A stretch of DNA of 64,000 bases, from assembly GCF_900099895.1 (NCBI RefSeq), contig NZ_FNDY01000017.1, positions 1 through 64,000 on the forward strand, read 5' to 3'. A program made the translations under genes and the position numbers. This DNA is from Paenibacillus naphthalenovorans. Lineage in GTDB: Bacteria; Bacillota; Bacilli; Paenibacillales; NBRC-103111. Shown piece after piece: positions 24,568 through 33,358 of this stretch (within the stretch, counting starts at the first letter, position 1; each line of letters begins with the position of its first letter). The notes beneath the pieces were generated by a model. That model did no database searches. It was given only the letters and a program-made list of their open reading frames with translations, and was not told the origin of the DNA.

Positions 24568-26274
24568 TTAGTGATGGTCAACGCGGGACATGACAGTCTG
24601 AACAAGCTTGTCGATCGCATCCGATGCGGCCTGTGCAGAGCTGCCGCGAACAGCGAAGTAAACCTTGATCTTAGGCTCCGTGCCCGAAGGGCGCAAGCAG
24701 AACCACGAGTCGTCCTCCAAGGTGAATTTGAGTACATTCTCTACCGGAAGTCCATATAAACCCTGTAAGAAATCCTCCACCTTAGTCACTTGAAGCCCAT
24801 TTAATTCAACAGGCGGCTGTCTCCGCCAATCTTCCATGATCCCCTGAATCTTCTCGACGCCGTCCTTGCCCTTGAGCGTACGCGATTCCAGCCTTTCCAA
24901 AAAATAACCATGCCGCTCGTACAATTCCTGAAGCACATCGTAGAGCGTCTTGCCTTTGCTCTTGTAATATGCCGCAGCTTCACAGATTAGCATAGATGCG
25001 ACAACGGCGTCCTTATCGCGAGCGTAGGTGCCTGCCAAATAGCCGTAGCTCTCCTCATAGCCAAACAAAAACTCGGCCTCTCCGCTTTGTTCGAACTGCG
25101 TTATTTTTTCCCCGATATATTTAAAGCCGGTCAGCGTATTAAGCACCTTCGCTCCGTAATGCTCCGCAATGACTGCGCCCATCTCGCTTGTAACAATGGT
25201 TTTGACAACCACGCCATTGGCCGGCAGCTCACCCCGCTCCTGCAAACGGCCCAACAAGTAATCAATCATAATCGCACCCGATTGGTTACCGCTAAGAACG
25301 AAATATTCTCCATTCGCATCCTTCACCACTGCACCCATCCGATCGCAGTCCGGGTCTGTCCCGATCAGAATGTCAGCGTCAATCTTCTTTCCTTCGGCGA
25401 TCGCCAGTGCGAAGGCCTCCCGTTCCTCCGGGTTCGGCGACTTCACAGTAGAAAAATTCGCGTCCGGCTTTTCTTGCTCCGCCACCACATGGACTTGTTC
25501 GAATCCTATCGCACCAAGTGCGGCGCGTACAGCCAAATTCCCGGCACCATGCAGCGGTGTATAGACGATACGGAAATCATCGCTCATCTCACGCACCAGC
25601 TCGGAATTAAGACTCACAGCGGTAACGGCACGAATGTATTCTTCATCCACCGCTTCCCCAATCCATTCCAGCAGCCCGGCTTTCTCCGCATCCGCCCGCG
25701 AGCTTCTCTTGACATTGGCAAACGACTCTACACTGCGAATTTCGGCTATGACCTGTTTCGCCTGATCCGGAACAAGCTGCCCTCCATCGCTTCCATACAC
25801 TTTATATCCGTTATATTCAGGCGGATTATGACTGGCCGTAATGACTACCCCCGCATCGGCATTCAAATAACGTACGGCAAACGAGAGCTCCGGCGTAGTA
25901 CGAAGTGACTCGAACAGGTAGGCCTTGATTCCGTTCCCGGCAAGCACCTTAGCCGTTTCAAGCGCGAATTCGGGAGATTGATTCCGTGAATCGTAGGCAA
26001 TGACGACGGATGGCGTTTTTTTACCGGATTTCAGCAGAAACTGGGCCAGCCCTTGTGTGGCCCTTGCCACCGTATAAACGTTCATACGGTTGGTTCCGGC
26101 TCCGATTACCCCCCGCAGTCCGCCGGTACCGAATTCCAGGTCACGGTAAAACCGGTCTTCCACTTCTTTAGGGTCTCCCGAAATCGAACGAAGTTCTTCT
26201 TTCGTCGCTGCGTCGATAGCTTCATCATTTAACCAAAGTTCATATTGCTCTTGCACTCGCGTTTGAGAATTCAT
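24568..26274 (-). CDS. pgcA: Phosphoglucomutase/phosphomannomutase (PgcA type)
   Basis: 568 residues of the alpha-D-phosphohexomutase superfamily, close to B. subtilis PgcA in length. It interconverts glucose-6-P and glucose-1-P, feeding UDP-glucose and wall glycolipid synthesis. Seen: the phosphoserine loop (TASHNPPEYNGYKVYGSDGG), the metal-binding DPDCDR, the sugar-binding GYEESYGY and the phosphate-binding RPSGTEPK near the C-terminus. GGAGGAG lies about 8 bases before the ATG. It sits in the envelope cluster between fabZ and DUF5693/csaB. Confidence 0.94.
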   Translation of the reverse strand: MNSQTRVQEQYELWLNDEAIDAATKEELRSISGDPKEVEDRFYRDLEFGTGGLRGVIGAGTNRMNVYTVARATQGLAQFLLKSGKKTPSVVIAYDSRNQSPEFALETAKVLAGNGIKAYLFESLRTTPELSFAVRYLNADAGVVITASHNPPEYNGYKVYGSDGGQLVPDQAKQVIAEIRSVESFANVKRSSRADAEKAGLLEWIGEAVDEEYIRAVTAVSLNSELVREMSDDFRIVYTPLHGAGNLAVRAALGAIGFEQVHVVAEQEKPDANFSTVKSPNPEEREAFALAIAEGKKIDADILIGTDPDCDRMGAVVKDANGEYFVLSGNQSGAIMIDYLLGRLQERGELPANGVVVKTIVTSEMGAVIAEHYGAKVLNTLTGFKYIGEKITQFEQSGEAEFLFGYEESYGYLAGTYARDKDAVVASMLICEAAAYYKSKGKTLYDVLQELYERHGYFLERLESRTLKGKDGVEKIQGIMEDWRRQPPVELNGLQVTKVEDFLQGLYGLPVENVLKFTLEDDSWFCLRPSGTEPKIKVYFAVRGSSAQAASDAIDKLVQTVMSRVDHH

Positions 26275-26328
26275 TATTCCGTCTCCTCCACCCTAATTTT
26301 TATGTATGAATGTGAAATATGATCGGTC

Positions 26329-26760
26329 TTATTCTCTATCCTTCAGAGCAAACATCAATTCTCCTTCAGCCACCACCTTATCCCCGACTTTGGCTGTTGC
26401 CTGTCCCTTGCCGATGCTTCCTTTCAAGCGGGTAATTTCCACTTCCAAGGTTAACGTATCGCCGGGAACCACCTGACCGCGGAACCGGAAATTATCAATT
26501 CCCGCAAAAAAGCCAAGCTTTCCGCGATTGGACTCCACCATTAGCATGGCGACGCAGCCAACCTGAGCCAAGGCCTCCACAATCAACACTCCCGGCATAA
26601 CGGGATACCCTGGAAAATGTCCCTGAAAAAAGGGTTCGTTCATCGTTACGTTTTTGATACCCGTGGCTTTTACGCCGGCTTCCACTTCCAAAATTCGGTC
26701 CACCAGGAAGAACGGGTACCGGTGAGGAATGATTTCTTGAATTTGTACAGCATCTAACAA
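26329..26760 (-). CDS. fabZ: (3R)-hydroxyacyl-ACP dehydratase FabZ
   Basis: 143 residues from a TTG start. FabZ dehydrates beta-hydroxyacyl-ACP in fatty acid elongation. Hot-dog fold motifs: [14 protein letters not shown], and the catalytic His and Glu in [23 protein letters not shown]. The TTG at 26760 is favoured over the ATG at 26778 because AAAGGAG lies 7 bases before it and is itself inside the longer reading; the resulting N-terminus also fits the family. It is on the same strand as pgcA, with a 54-base gap. Confidence 0.93.
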   Translation of the reverse strand: MLDAVQIQEIIPHRYPFFLVDRILEVEAGVKATGIKNVTMNEPFFQGHFPGYPVMPGVLIVEALAQVGCVAMLMVESNRGKLGFFAGIDNFRFRGQVVPGDTLTLEVEITRLKGSIGKGQATAKVGDKVVAEGELMFALKDRE

Positions 26761-26855
26761 GGTTGTTGCTCCTTTCACATGGTATAAGTTCGATCTTATT
26801 AACTGAAACTAAGAATGTCCCTTCATGATCTGCAGTAATGAAGGTTGATATAAGG

Positions 26856-26910
26856 GAGCTTATGTACAGGATTGCCGCAGACGGCAGGCCTTGACATAAG
26901 CTCTTTTTTT
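26856..26910 (+). terminator. Plus-strand terminator between fabZ and pgsA
   Basis: GAGCTTATGT / ACATAAGCTC outer stem and TGCCG / CGGCA inner stem, followed on the plus strand by seven Ts. On the minus strand, where the genes lie, no T-run follows the hairpin. No plus-strand gene is visible upstream. Confidence 0.6.
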
Positions 26911-26917
26911 AAAAAAG

Positions 26918-27445
26918 TTAATCGGCATTCAGACTTCGTTGATTCAGCACATAAAACTGTAGAATATAAATAACCGTTGTCACGAAAGAAACGATAATTA
27001 CAAACCATAGGTAAGCATGGGCGTAGGGGAGCTGGAAAACGATAAATAAAATGGCTACGTAATATAACACAGTGGTCAGCTTGCCCAAAACATTGGCAGG
27101 GACCGTCTTTTTTCCCCGAAAATGGAAGAATGCCGAACCAATAATCATCCCCGCATCTCTTAAAAACATGGCCATCGCGGCCTGCCATGAAATCATTTGG
27201 GAAAACACCAATGACAAAAAGACGGTGATTAGCATCAATTTATCCGCAAGCGGGTCCAACATGCTGCCCAACGGCGTAACAAGCTTGCGCTTACGCGCAA
27301 TATAACCATCCAGCACGTCGGTCAGTCCGGCAAGCAAAAGTACAAAAAAGGCTAACTTTATGTAACCAGCCCCAAACACAATCAAGTAAACCGGAATCAG
27401 TACAAACCGGCATAGCGTTAGGATATTGGGCAAGTTCCACAACAA
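26918..27445 (-). CDS. pgsA: CDP-alcohol phosphatidyltransferase (PgsA-like)
   Basis: About 175 residues with several membrane helices. It carries the CDP-alcohol phosphotransferase signature D-x2-DG-x2-AR-x8-G-x3-D-x3-D (TDVLDGYIARKRKLVTPLGS...DPLADK, about residues 43-66). The likely product is phosphatidylglycerophosphate. The start is set at a TTG (27445) because GGAGGGG is 9 bases upstream; a GTG at 27484 is in frame but has no good site. Housekeeping pgsA is usually near recA/cinA, so this may be a second copy; the exact alcohol acceptor cannot be read from sequence. Confidence 0.82.
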   Translation of the reverse strand: MLWNLPNILTLCRFVLIPVYLIVFGAGYIKLAFFVLLLAGLTDVLDGYIARKRKLVTPLGSMLDPLADKLMLITVFLSLVFSQMISWQAAMAMFLRDAGMIIGSAFFHFRGKKTVPANVLGKLTTVLYYVAILFIVFQLPYAHAYLWFVIIVSFVTTVIYILQFYVLNQRSLNAD

Positions 27446-27525
27446 CTGGTTTTCCCCCTCCAGATCGTCAGGCCAGGCCGGCACTGTTCGTTATCCATTC
27501 TTTCTACATCCGTTCCCATCCTTAC

Positions 27526-27531
27526 ATTATA
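27526..27531 (-). promoter_or_regulatory. Possible -10 box ahead of pgsA
   Basis: A perfect TATAAT on the minus strand, about 80 bases before the pgsA start and directly after the upstream terminator. No good -35 box is seen. Confidence 0.35.
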
Positions 27532-27552
27532 CCGTTATGAGAATAAAAATAA

Positions 27553-27572
27553 AACTCCCTCTTAGGGGAGTT
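27553..27572 (-). terminator. Terminator after the EpuA-like gene
   Basis: AACTCCC / GGGAGTT stem at the stop codon of the small membrane protein gene, followed on the minus strand by TTATTTTTATT. Confidence 0.75.
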
Positions 27573-27790
27573 CAGGAATCAGAATATATAAGATCGAATA
27601 TGTGACGCCAAGTATGGACGTCGAACATTTCATAGAAGCTCTGCTTGCCGACATATACATATCCAATCGTAAGGCCTATAAAAAGCGCTGCCGCGCATGC
27701 AAGAGGGAACCACGTCCACCTGATCATCCGACGGAACGCTTTATTCCGCTGTTTCGATCCTTCAGACGCCTCTTTTCGGGGTTTGCTCAA
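27572..27790 (-). CDS. Small single-pass membrane protein, EpuA-like
   Basis: 72 residues: a basic N-terminus (SKPRKEASEGSKQRNKAFRR), one membrane helix (about 26-48) and a short tail with YVGKQSFYEMFDVHTWRHI. It fits the small family often listed as 'DNA-directed RNA polymerase subunit beta' (EpuA, PF11772), a label that misleads because there is no polymerase sequence in it. The start is a TTG with GAGGT 8 bases upstream. Its place after mbl, flhO and flhP matches the position of this family in related genomes. Confidence 0.65.
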   Translation of the reverse strand: MSKPRKEASEGSKQRNKAFRRMIRWTWFPLACAAALFIGLTIGYVYVGKQSFYEMFDVHTWRHIFDLIYSDS

Positions 27791-27818
27791 GTTACCAACC
27801 TCACTTTACACATTGCCG

Positions 27819-28694
27819 CTAGCCACGCAAACTGTTAGCCAAATTCATCATTTGATCGGATGAGCTGATTGCCCGGGAATTCAATTGAAACGCTCTCTGT
27901 ATCGAGATCAGTTCCGTCATCTCATCGGATAAATTGACGTTGGATTGTTCCAGGAAGCCTTGGCGAACCGTAATCGGATCAACCTCATTATTCGCAGCGG
28001 TAACGGTTTGAAGAATCTCCTCTTGCTGAGCCGGCGTTATATTCCCCGGCAGACTGTAAAGATTATCTCCCAGCTGCTGCAATAGTTGGGGACGAACGGC
28101 ACGCACCAATTTGATCTGTCCAACCTCGATCGGAGCTGCTCCTGGTTCCGTCTCGTTATAAGCCATGATCACTCCGTCAGGACTGATTTGGATTCGATGG
28201 TTGATCGGTATGCGTATCGGATTATCATCGGTTCCCATCACATAATGGCCGTCTTTCGTAGTCAAGAGCATGTTATCCGGGTCCAGCGGATCCGCCGAAG
28301 GAGACAACTGAAAGGATCCATTGCGGGTCCACCTTGTGGCTTGCACCGGATTATTATCGGCATCCAAAACAACGGTGGATATCTCGAACAATCCGCTGCC
28401 TTCAATAGCCATATCCAATGGACTATCCGTAGCCTGGAGTGAGCCCTGAGCAAGGTTCAGTTGTGCCGCAACCAGCTTGGCGCCCCAGCCTTGATTGTAT
28501 CCAAGCGGTGTAAGCCGCCCTTCCCTTTGGAAGCCTTGCGGCTGCTGCTTTACGCTGGTAAGCACGTCTTGAAAGGAGGCTTCACGCCGTTTGTATCCGG
28601 TCGTATTCACGTTAGCGATATTGTTGGCTGCCAAATCAAGCTTCTGCTGCAGCGCGTGCATCGATACCGACGATGTAATCATGGAGTTGTTCAT
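27819..28694 (-). CDS. flhP: Flagellar hook-basal body rod protein FlhP
   Basis: 291 residues of the FlgF/FlgG family. The N-terminal rod motif (LDLAANNIANVNTTGYKRR) and the C-terminal helix (LSDEMTELISIQRAFQLNSRAISSSDQMMNLA) bracket a beta-rich middle. In Bacillus, FlhP builds the distal rod with FlhO and is needed for hook assembly. It lies 10 bases after flhO on the same strand. No other flagellar gene is in the window, which is normal since flhO-flhP sit apart from the main cluster beside mbl. Confidence 0.92.
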   Translation of the reverse strand: MNNSMITSSVSMHALQQKLDLAANNIANVNTTGYKRREASFQDVLTSVKQQPQGFQREGRLTPLGYNQGWGAKLVAAQLNLAQGSLQATDSPLDMAIEGSGLFEISTVVLDADNNPVQATRWTRNGSFQLSPSADPLDPDNMLLTTKDGHYVMGTDDNPIRIPINHRIQISPDGVIMAYNETEPGAAPIEVGQIKLVRAVRPQLLQQLGDNLYSLPGNITPAQQEEILQTVTAANNEVDPITVRQGFLEQSNVNLSDEMTELISIQRAFQLNSRAISSSDQMMNLANSLRG

Positions 28695-28704
28695 GTCCTA
28701 CCTC

Positions 28705-29604
28705 CTAAACTCGTCCAACTTCGTTGACGGCCTTTTCCATGCTTTTATCGTAAAACTGAATCATCTTCTGATTCGCTTCATAGGCCCGCAGAGCAGCCAT
28801 CATATCGACCATGGATTGGCCTGCATCGACATTGGAGCGCTCGATGTAGCCTTGACGCACTTCCACCTGATCATCTGCATTAATCGGACGAAAGGCCCCC
28901 TGATCCAATGCATTCAAACGGTATAAACCGTTCCCTTCGCGAATCAGCTGATTCGGGTCCTCCACCCGGGTAATCATCAGAGCCATCGGCTCGCCGTTTG
29001 CGCCAAGCAATGGCTGACCCTCCGCATTGATAAACTGTCCGGTCCGCGTAATGCGGAAATTCGTAATCGGAGCTCCCGTTCCCGGTTCTACCAGAACGAT
29101 AGGTTGTCCATCACGCCCCAGCACTTGATGGCCGTCGCCATCGATCAATTGGCCATTCGCATCCAAAGAAAACTTGCCGTTCAAAGTATAGCGTTCCTCG
29201 CCTGCAGCATTCAAAATAGTAAAAAACGCCTGCGGCTGAATGACACGCTGGCCGTTCGCGTCCACATATTTGCCTGAGCTGTCAAAAACGGCGCCGGGCA
29301 CCTGAATGTTCGAAACTAAAGCAAAGTCAAAAGGATTGTTCGTTTCTTGAAGGTCGCCTTGTGCGTGAAGAGACACATTCTCCTCCGCGAGAACGCCGGT
29401 ATTTAGCCGCCCCAAGGAAACCGAACCGGGCTCGTCCTTGCCATTTCGCACCCGTGAGATCAAAATTTCAGGAAATGAACGGTTAATCCCGTTGCCTCCC
29501 TTGAAGCCCGGCGTATTGATATTGGCGATGTTATTAGTAACAATATCGTGTTTACGCTGCTGGGCAATCATGCCGGATGCGGCGGTGTACAAGCCTCTTA
29601 ACAT
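28705..29604 (-). CDS. flhO: Flagellar hook-basal body rod protein FlhO
   Basis: 299 residues, FlgF/FlgG family, rod component paired with FlhP. N-terminal MLRGLYTAASGMIAQQRKHD and NNIANINTPGFKGG; C-terminal YIERSNVDAGQSMVDMMAAL helix. The ATG at 29604 follows AGGAGG by 9 bases; the longer in-frame reading overlaps mbl and is rejected. It lies 28 bases after mbl on the same strand. Confidence 0.92.
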   Translation of the reverse strand: MLRGLYTAASGMIAQQRKHDIVTNNIANINTPGFKGGNGINRSFPEILISRVRNGKDEPGSVSLGRLNTGVLAEENVSLHAQGDLQETNNPFDFALVSNIQVPGAVFDSSGKYVDANGQRVIQPQAFFTILNAAGEERYTLNGKFSLDANGQLIDGDGHQVLGRDGQPIVLVEPGTGAPITNFRITRTGQFINAEGQPLLGANGEPMALMITRVEDPNQLIREGNGLYRLNALDQGAFRPINADDQVEVRQGYIERSNVDAGQSMVDMMAALRAYEANQKMIQFYDKSMEKAVNEVGRV

Positions 29605-29632
29605 GGATCCTTTGCCTCCTGTATGATCTGAA

Positions 29633-30634
29633 TTACTTAAATTTTCTTTTAGATACCTTATCCAGGTTGTCCAACATAATGCCGGTACCCTTAACCACGC
29701 AATGCATCGGATCTTCAGCAATCAAGACAGGCACTTTAAGCTCCTCGGCCAGTAGTTGATCGATTCCGTGCAGCATCGCGCCGCCGCCCGTCAGAATGAC
29801 GCCGCGATCGATAATATCCGCCGAAAGTTCCGGAGGCGTTCGTTCCAGCACGCTCTTGGCCGCCGCTACAATGGAAGATACCGGCTCCCAAAGCGCTTCT
29901 TGAATTTCTTGCGAGTTGATCGTAATCGTCTGCGGCAATCCGCTCACCATATCTCTGCCGCGGATATCCATCGTTTCTTTCTGTCCGTCGGGATGTACCG
30001 TTCCAATACGGATCTTGATGTCCTCGCTTGTCCGTTCACCGATTAAAAGCTTATATTTGCTCTTGATATACTTCATAATGGAGGAGTCAAACTTGTCCCC
30101 GGCAATTTTAATGGAAGAGGAGGTGACGACGTCACCCATCGACAAAACAGCTACGTCTGTCGTCCCTCCGCCGATATCCACCACCATGTTTCCGCTCGGC
30201 TGAAATATATCCATACCGGCACCGATCGCCGCTGCCTTGGGTTCCTCTTCCAAGAACACTTCCCGCGCTCCGCTTCTTTCGGCTGCTTCCCGAATTGCCT
30301 TTTGCTCCACGGAGGTAATGTTGGTCGGAGCACAAATCAGGATGCGGGGATGACTGTACCATTTCCTGCCTCCAACTTTATTAATGAAATATTTGAGCAT
30401 CATTTCAGTAATTTCAAAGTCGGCGATAACGCCTTCTCTAAGCGGGCGAATGGCAATGATATTGCCGGGTGTCCTTCCTACCATGCGGCGTGCTTCCTCA
30501 CCCACGGCCAGCACCCGCTTCGTTTCGCTTTCGATGGCAACGACGGACGGCTCATCCAGGACTACGCCCCGCCCTTTCACATGAATCAGGACGTTCGCAG
30601 TCCCTAGATCTATGCCGATATCCTTGCTTAACAT
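29633..30634 (-). CDS. mbl: MreB-like cell shape protein Mbl
   Basis: 333 residues of the actin-like MreB family, which guides lateral wall synthesis at the membrane. Seen: the phosphate-1 motif (DIGIDLGTANVLIHVKGRG), VDIGGGTTDVAVLS (phosphate-2) and ILTGGGAMLHGIDQLL (adenosine motif). The start at 30634 has GGGAGG about 8 bases upstream. The neighbourhood spoIIID-mbl-flhO-flhP is the standard Mbl locus of Bacillales, which separates it from mreB (normally with mreC and mreD). Confidence 0.95.
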   Translation of the reverse strand: MLSKDIGIDLGTANVLIHVKGRGVVLDEPSVVAIESETKRVLAVGEEARRMVGRTPGNIIAIRPLREGVIADFEITEMMLKYFINKVGGRKWYSHPRILICAPTNITSVEQKAIREAAERSGAREVFLEEEPKAAAIGAGMDIFQPSGNMVVDIGGGTTDVAVLSMGDVVTSSSIKIAGDKFDSSIMKYIKSKYKLLIGERTSEDIKIRIGTVHPDGQKETMDIRGRDMVSGLPQTITINSQEIQEALWEPVSSIVAAAKSVLERTPPELSADIIDRGVILTGGGAMLHGIDQLLAEELKVPVLIAEDPMHCVVKGTGIMLDNLDKVSKRKFK

Positions 30635-30940
30635 CCAATAATCCTCCCTAGCCAACCGTCCATCTCATTGAAGAAGCGGCACTCCTATAATATACGTTAC
30701 TTAGGTAATTTCGCCATGAATTTGAAAATTCCTCTTTTTGTCCGTGATTTTTCGACAATAATCGCTTCATTTTTATCGGTTCGGGAGCGGGATCGTACCG
30801 TCAGTGCACAGGGGCATCCGGATTGGGCAAAAAGTCAGCTCATCCGCCGCTCCATGCCGCTCACGGTACGGCCGGGAAAGCGTCTGCATACGCCTATGGC
30901 TTTGGCTAAAGTGCTTTGAGGCTGTAAGCCGTACATCGCT

Positions 30941-31228
30941 TCATTTTACGGTGACCAGCTTCTCTTGCGCCTTCGGGCTGCGGGTTTTGCGGTACTTGAT
31001 CTTGGTCGCTTCCCCACCGCGCAGGTGACGAATCGATTTGTGGTACTCCAATATGTGCTTCACCTGGTTGGCCAGCTCTGGATTGATCTCCGGCAAGCGC
31101 TCCGTTAAGTCCTTGTGCACCGTACTCTTGGAAACGCCGAATTCTTTAGCAATGGTGCGAACCGTATGCTTGGTTTCTACAAGGCAGCGGCCAATCTTTA
31201 TGGTTCGCTCTTTGATGTAATCGTGCAC
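30941..31228 (-). CDS. spoIIID: Sporulation transcription regulator SpoIIID
   Basis: 95 residues, GTG start at 31228 (GGAGG 8 bases upstream), matching the MHDYIKERTIKIG N-terminus of the family. A helix-turn-helix at about 23-42 (VRTIAKEFGVSKSTVHKDL) and the basic C-terminal helix (YHKSIRHLRGGEATKIKYRK) bind DNA. SpoIIID activates or represses mother-cell genes. A sigma-E promoter match lies just upstream. The 285-base gap to mbl holds no gene I can support. Confidence 0.96.
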   Translation of the reverse strand: MHDYIKERTIKIGRCLVETKHTVRTIAKEFGVSKSTVHKDLTERLPEINPELANQVKHILEYHKSIRHLRGGEATKIKYRKTRSPKAQEKLVTVK

Positions 31229-31262
31229 TCCCCTCGCCTCCCTACTCGAGTTAGTTTGGTAC

Positions 31263-31290
31263 ATTATATGAGGGGTGTGCACTTATATTC
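31263..31290 (-). promoter_or_regulatory. Sigma-E promoter of spoIIID
   Basis: On the minus strand, GAATATA, 13 bases, CATATAAT: the -35 fits the sigma-E consensus KMATATW exactly and the -10 matches CATACAAT at 7 of 8 positions. It lies 35 bases before the GTG. spoIIID is a known sigma-E gene in Bacillus. Confidence 0.75.
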
Positions 31291-31380
31291 TTTGTTTCAC
31301 AGGCCTGACAAGCCCGGAGAACACATTTATTTTCAAGGACAAGTCCTTGTTTTAAAATGGACAAGCGGCAGTTGAGCCGC

Positions 31381-31414
31381 AAAAAAAGGCAGGAGAGATC
31401 ATTTCCCCTGCCTT
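31381..31414 (-). terminator. spoIIQ terminator
   Basis: AAGGCAGG / CCTGCCTT stem with a TTTTTTT run on the minus strand, right after the spoIIQ stop. Confidence 0.88.
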
Positions 31415-31434
31415 AGAGCGACTTAAGCGAACTC

Positions 31435-32166
31435 TTATTGCTCTGTAATATAGTTTTCCGGATTAACGGCCGGGCCTCCCTGGCCTTGGCGCAATTCAAA
31501 ATGAAGGTGTACGCCTTGTTCTTTCTCCAGCTCATTGCGGCCCGCTTTAGCGATCACATCGCCCTTTTTCACTTCCGCGTCCTTGGCCACATTCACTTCG
31601 GACAAGCTTTGGTAGACGGAAACGAGACCGTTGCTGTGCGAGATTTCAATGAGATGGCCTACAATTGGATCCTTCTGTACGGTGGTAACCTTGCCGCTCA
31701 TAACAGCCATAACGTCAAACGTTTGATTGTCCGGTCTGGCAAAATCCATTCCGATGTGCGGCGTGAACGTATCGCCATACTCTACCATGGCCGCTTGCCT
31801 TACATCGTTCGCAGCCTTGTTGTCAAAGAAATGGAGGACGACGTCCAACTCGTTCTTGTCTTTAAACGGCCATTGCATCGTTTCCTGATTGGCATTGGTG
31901 GCTACGGCGTCCTGGCCTGTAACGCTGTCTGTGACGGTACCGGACTGGGTAGTGTCGGGGCCGGTTTTGTCAGACGTCAACGTCCCCGCTCCTTGGTACA
32001 CCCACATGACGGTTAGAATGATTGCCGCTGCTGCCATGTACATTGCCGGAAATACCCACTTTTTGGCGAGCAATCTTTTCCAGGATGAAGATGTGCTTTT
32101 TTGCGCTCCTTCGATAGATTTAGGAGCATCTTCTTGTTTTGGCAAATCTCTTTTATGTTCACTCAT
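31435..32166 (-). CDS. spoIIQ: SpoIIQ, M23 family forespore protein
   Basis: 243 residues: a cytoplasmic basic tail, one membrane helix (about 38-58), a Thr/Ser/Asp-rich linker and a LytM/M23 domain (about 100-240). SpoIIQ sits in the forespore membrane and pairs with SpoIIIAH during engulfment. Both zinc-ligand motifs appear intact, HIGMDF (H-x3-D) and HLHFEL (H-x-H), unlike B. subtilis SpoIIQ, which has lost a ligand. A sigma-F-like promoter overlaps the end of spoIID. GAGGTG precedes the ATG. Confidence 0.92.
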   Translation of the reverse strand: MSEHKRDLPKQEDAPKSIEGAQKSTSSSWKRLLAKKWVFPAMYMAAAAIILTVMWVYQGAGTLTSDKTGPDTTQSGTVTDSVTGQDAVATNANQETMQWPFKDKNELDVVLHFFDNKAANDVRQAAMVEYGDTFTPHIGMDFARPDNQTFDVMAVMSGKVTTVQKDPIVGHLIEISHSNGLVSVYQSLSEVNVAKDAEVKKGDVIAKAGRNELEKEQGVHLHFELRQGQGGPAVNPENYITEQ

Positions 32167-32181
32167 ATGTATATCACCTCG

Positions 32182-33294
32182 CTAACCATTCTTGCCAGAT
32201 TCGCGAGATTTATACGCAGGAAAACCTATTTTATTAGAAACTTTTCCTTTCAGTAGATTCGAAGCTTTCCCAAGCTCTATGCCCGTATAATAATACTTAA
32301 CGATTTCCTCCGCTTTCCGTGATTCCTTGGCCATGCCGTTGGCCCCCCACTGACTCATCCCGACTCCGTGCCCATAACCGAAAGTGGTAATCTCCCACTT
32401 GCCGTTCGTATATTTCCATTGGAATTGGCTGGAATTCAACCCGAGCTTCTCCCGGACCTCCCGGCCCGTAAACAGCTTTCCATTGATAGAGAGCTTCTTG
32501 ATCCGGTTCCCGGCGCTTCGCTCGATCACCTTTATCGAGGATGTATTGCCCGACGTAACCGGTATAGCCGAAGAAAGTCCCAGCATGCGCTGAAGTTCTT
32601 TTCCCGTTAGGGTAATCGTCTCTTTATACCTGGGGGACAGCTTGGCATCCCACGGACTGGCTACGCTTCGCAAATAAGGAAGCGCTACGTTCCAATAGTC
32701 TTCCGAATTTTCCGTATATCCGTTGCTGGTAGAGAAAAAACTGGCTTCAATCGGTTGTCCCTGATAAGTTAAAATGATATCTTTTGTTTCCGTTACGGCA
32801 CGATTCAGCTTTTCCATATAAGAGACATAGTTTTCCTCGCCCCATCGCTGCTTTAGTTCCTGATCCGTCACATAAACCTGGTGTGCGGTCGTATCCGTGA
32901 CCATAGCTTCGGGAACCGGTACGCTGCTCTGATCGCCGTCCAGGAGTCGACGCAGGATATAGGTACGCGCCGCCATGGCCTGAGCCTTGAGCGCCTCGAG
33001 CTCAAACTCCATCGGCATTTCGGCGGCGACCACGCCCCGTACATATTGCTCCAGGCTCACCAGCTCTGTTCTTTTTTCCTTGGCTAAGTAAACGGGGATC
33101 CAGGGCGGTTCTCCCTGACGGGAGACCTCCATACTGTCTTTTATATTCACTGCATCCGGCACCGGCCCGCTTCCGGGAACGGTTCTAACGAGCAGCGCAG
33201 GCATCAGCACAACGACTGCCGTGAAGCTCGCCAACCATACGGCGAACCAGCGAATCCACGATTTCTGTGGCCGATTAGGCTGCTTGTACTTCAT
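32182..33294 (-). CDS. spoIID: Stage II sporulation protein D
   Basis: 370 residues, lytic transglycosylase that thins septal peptidoglycan during engulfment. One N-terminal membrane helix (about 15-37), then the SpoIID domain with VRGVVAAEMPMEFELEALKAQAMAARTY carrying the catalytic Glu, and a C-terminal GYGHGVGMSQWGANGMA motif. The start at 33294 follows GGAGGAG; the longer in-frame reading passes through the promoter and the murA terminator. It follows murA, and spoIIQ lies downstream. Confidence 0.95.
   Translation of the reverse strand: MKYKQPNRPQKSWIRWFAVWLASFTAVVVLMPALLVRTVPGSGPVPDAVNIKDSMEVSRQGEPPWIPVYLAKEKRTELVSLEQYVRGVVAAEMPMEFELEALKAQAMAARTYILRRLLDGDQSSVPVPEAMVTDTTAHQVYVTDQELKQRWGEENYVSYMEKLNRAVTETKDIILTYQGQPIEASFFSTSNGYTENSEDYWNVALPYLRSVASPWDAKLSPRYKETITLTGKELQRMLGLSSAIPVTSGNTSSIKVIERSAGNRIKKLSINGKLFTGREVREKLGLNSSQFQWKYTNGKWEITTFGYGHGVGMSQWGANGMAKESRKAEEIVKYYYTGIELGKASNLLKGKVSNKIGFPAYKSRESGKNG
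32187..32215 (-). promoter_or_regulatory. Sigma-F promoter of spoIIQ
   Basis: On the minus strand, GTATA, 14 bases, GGCAAGAATG. The -10 fits the sigma-F pattern GGnnAnAnTR at every defined position. It overlaps the last codons of spoIID and lies about 20 bases before the spoIIQ start. Confidence 0.7.
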
Positions 33295-33358
33295 GCTGCT
33301 CCTCCATCTTTCTGTCCTCCGCATCCGAATCTCGCTAATTGCGGCTGCAGGTAACATC

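Noticed and set aside
30656-30940. GC-rich gap between mbl and spoIIID with a CGTACCGT/ACGGTACG inverted repeat
   Set aside because: Arms are ~80 bases apart and no ribosome binding site or frame supports a gene; read as ordinary intergenic DNA.
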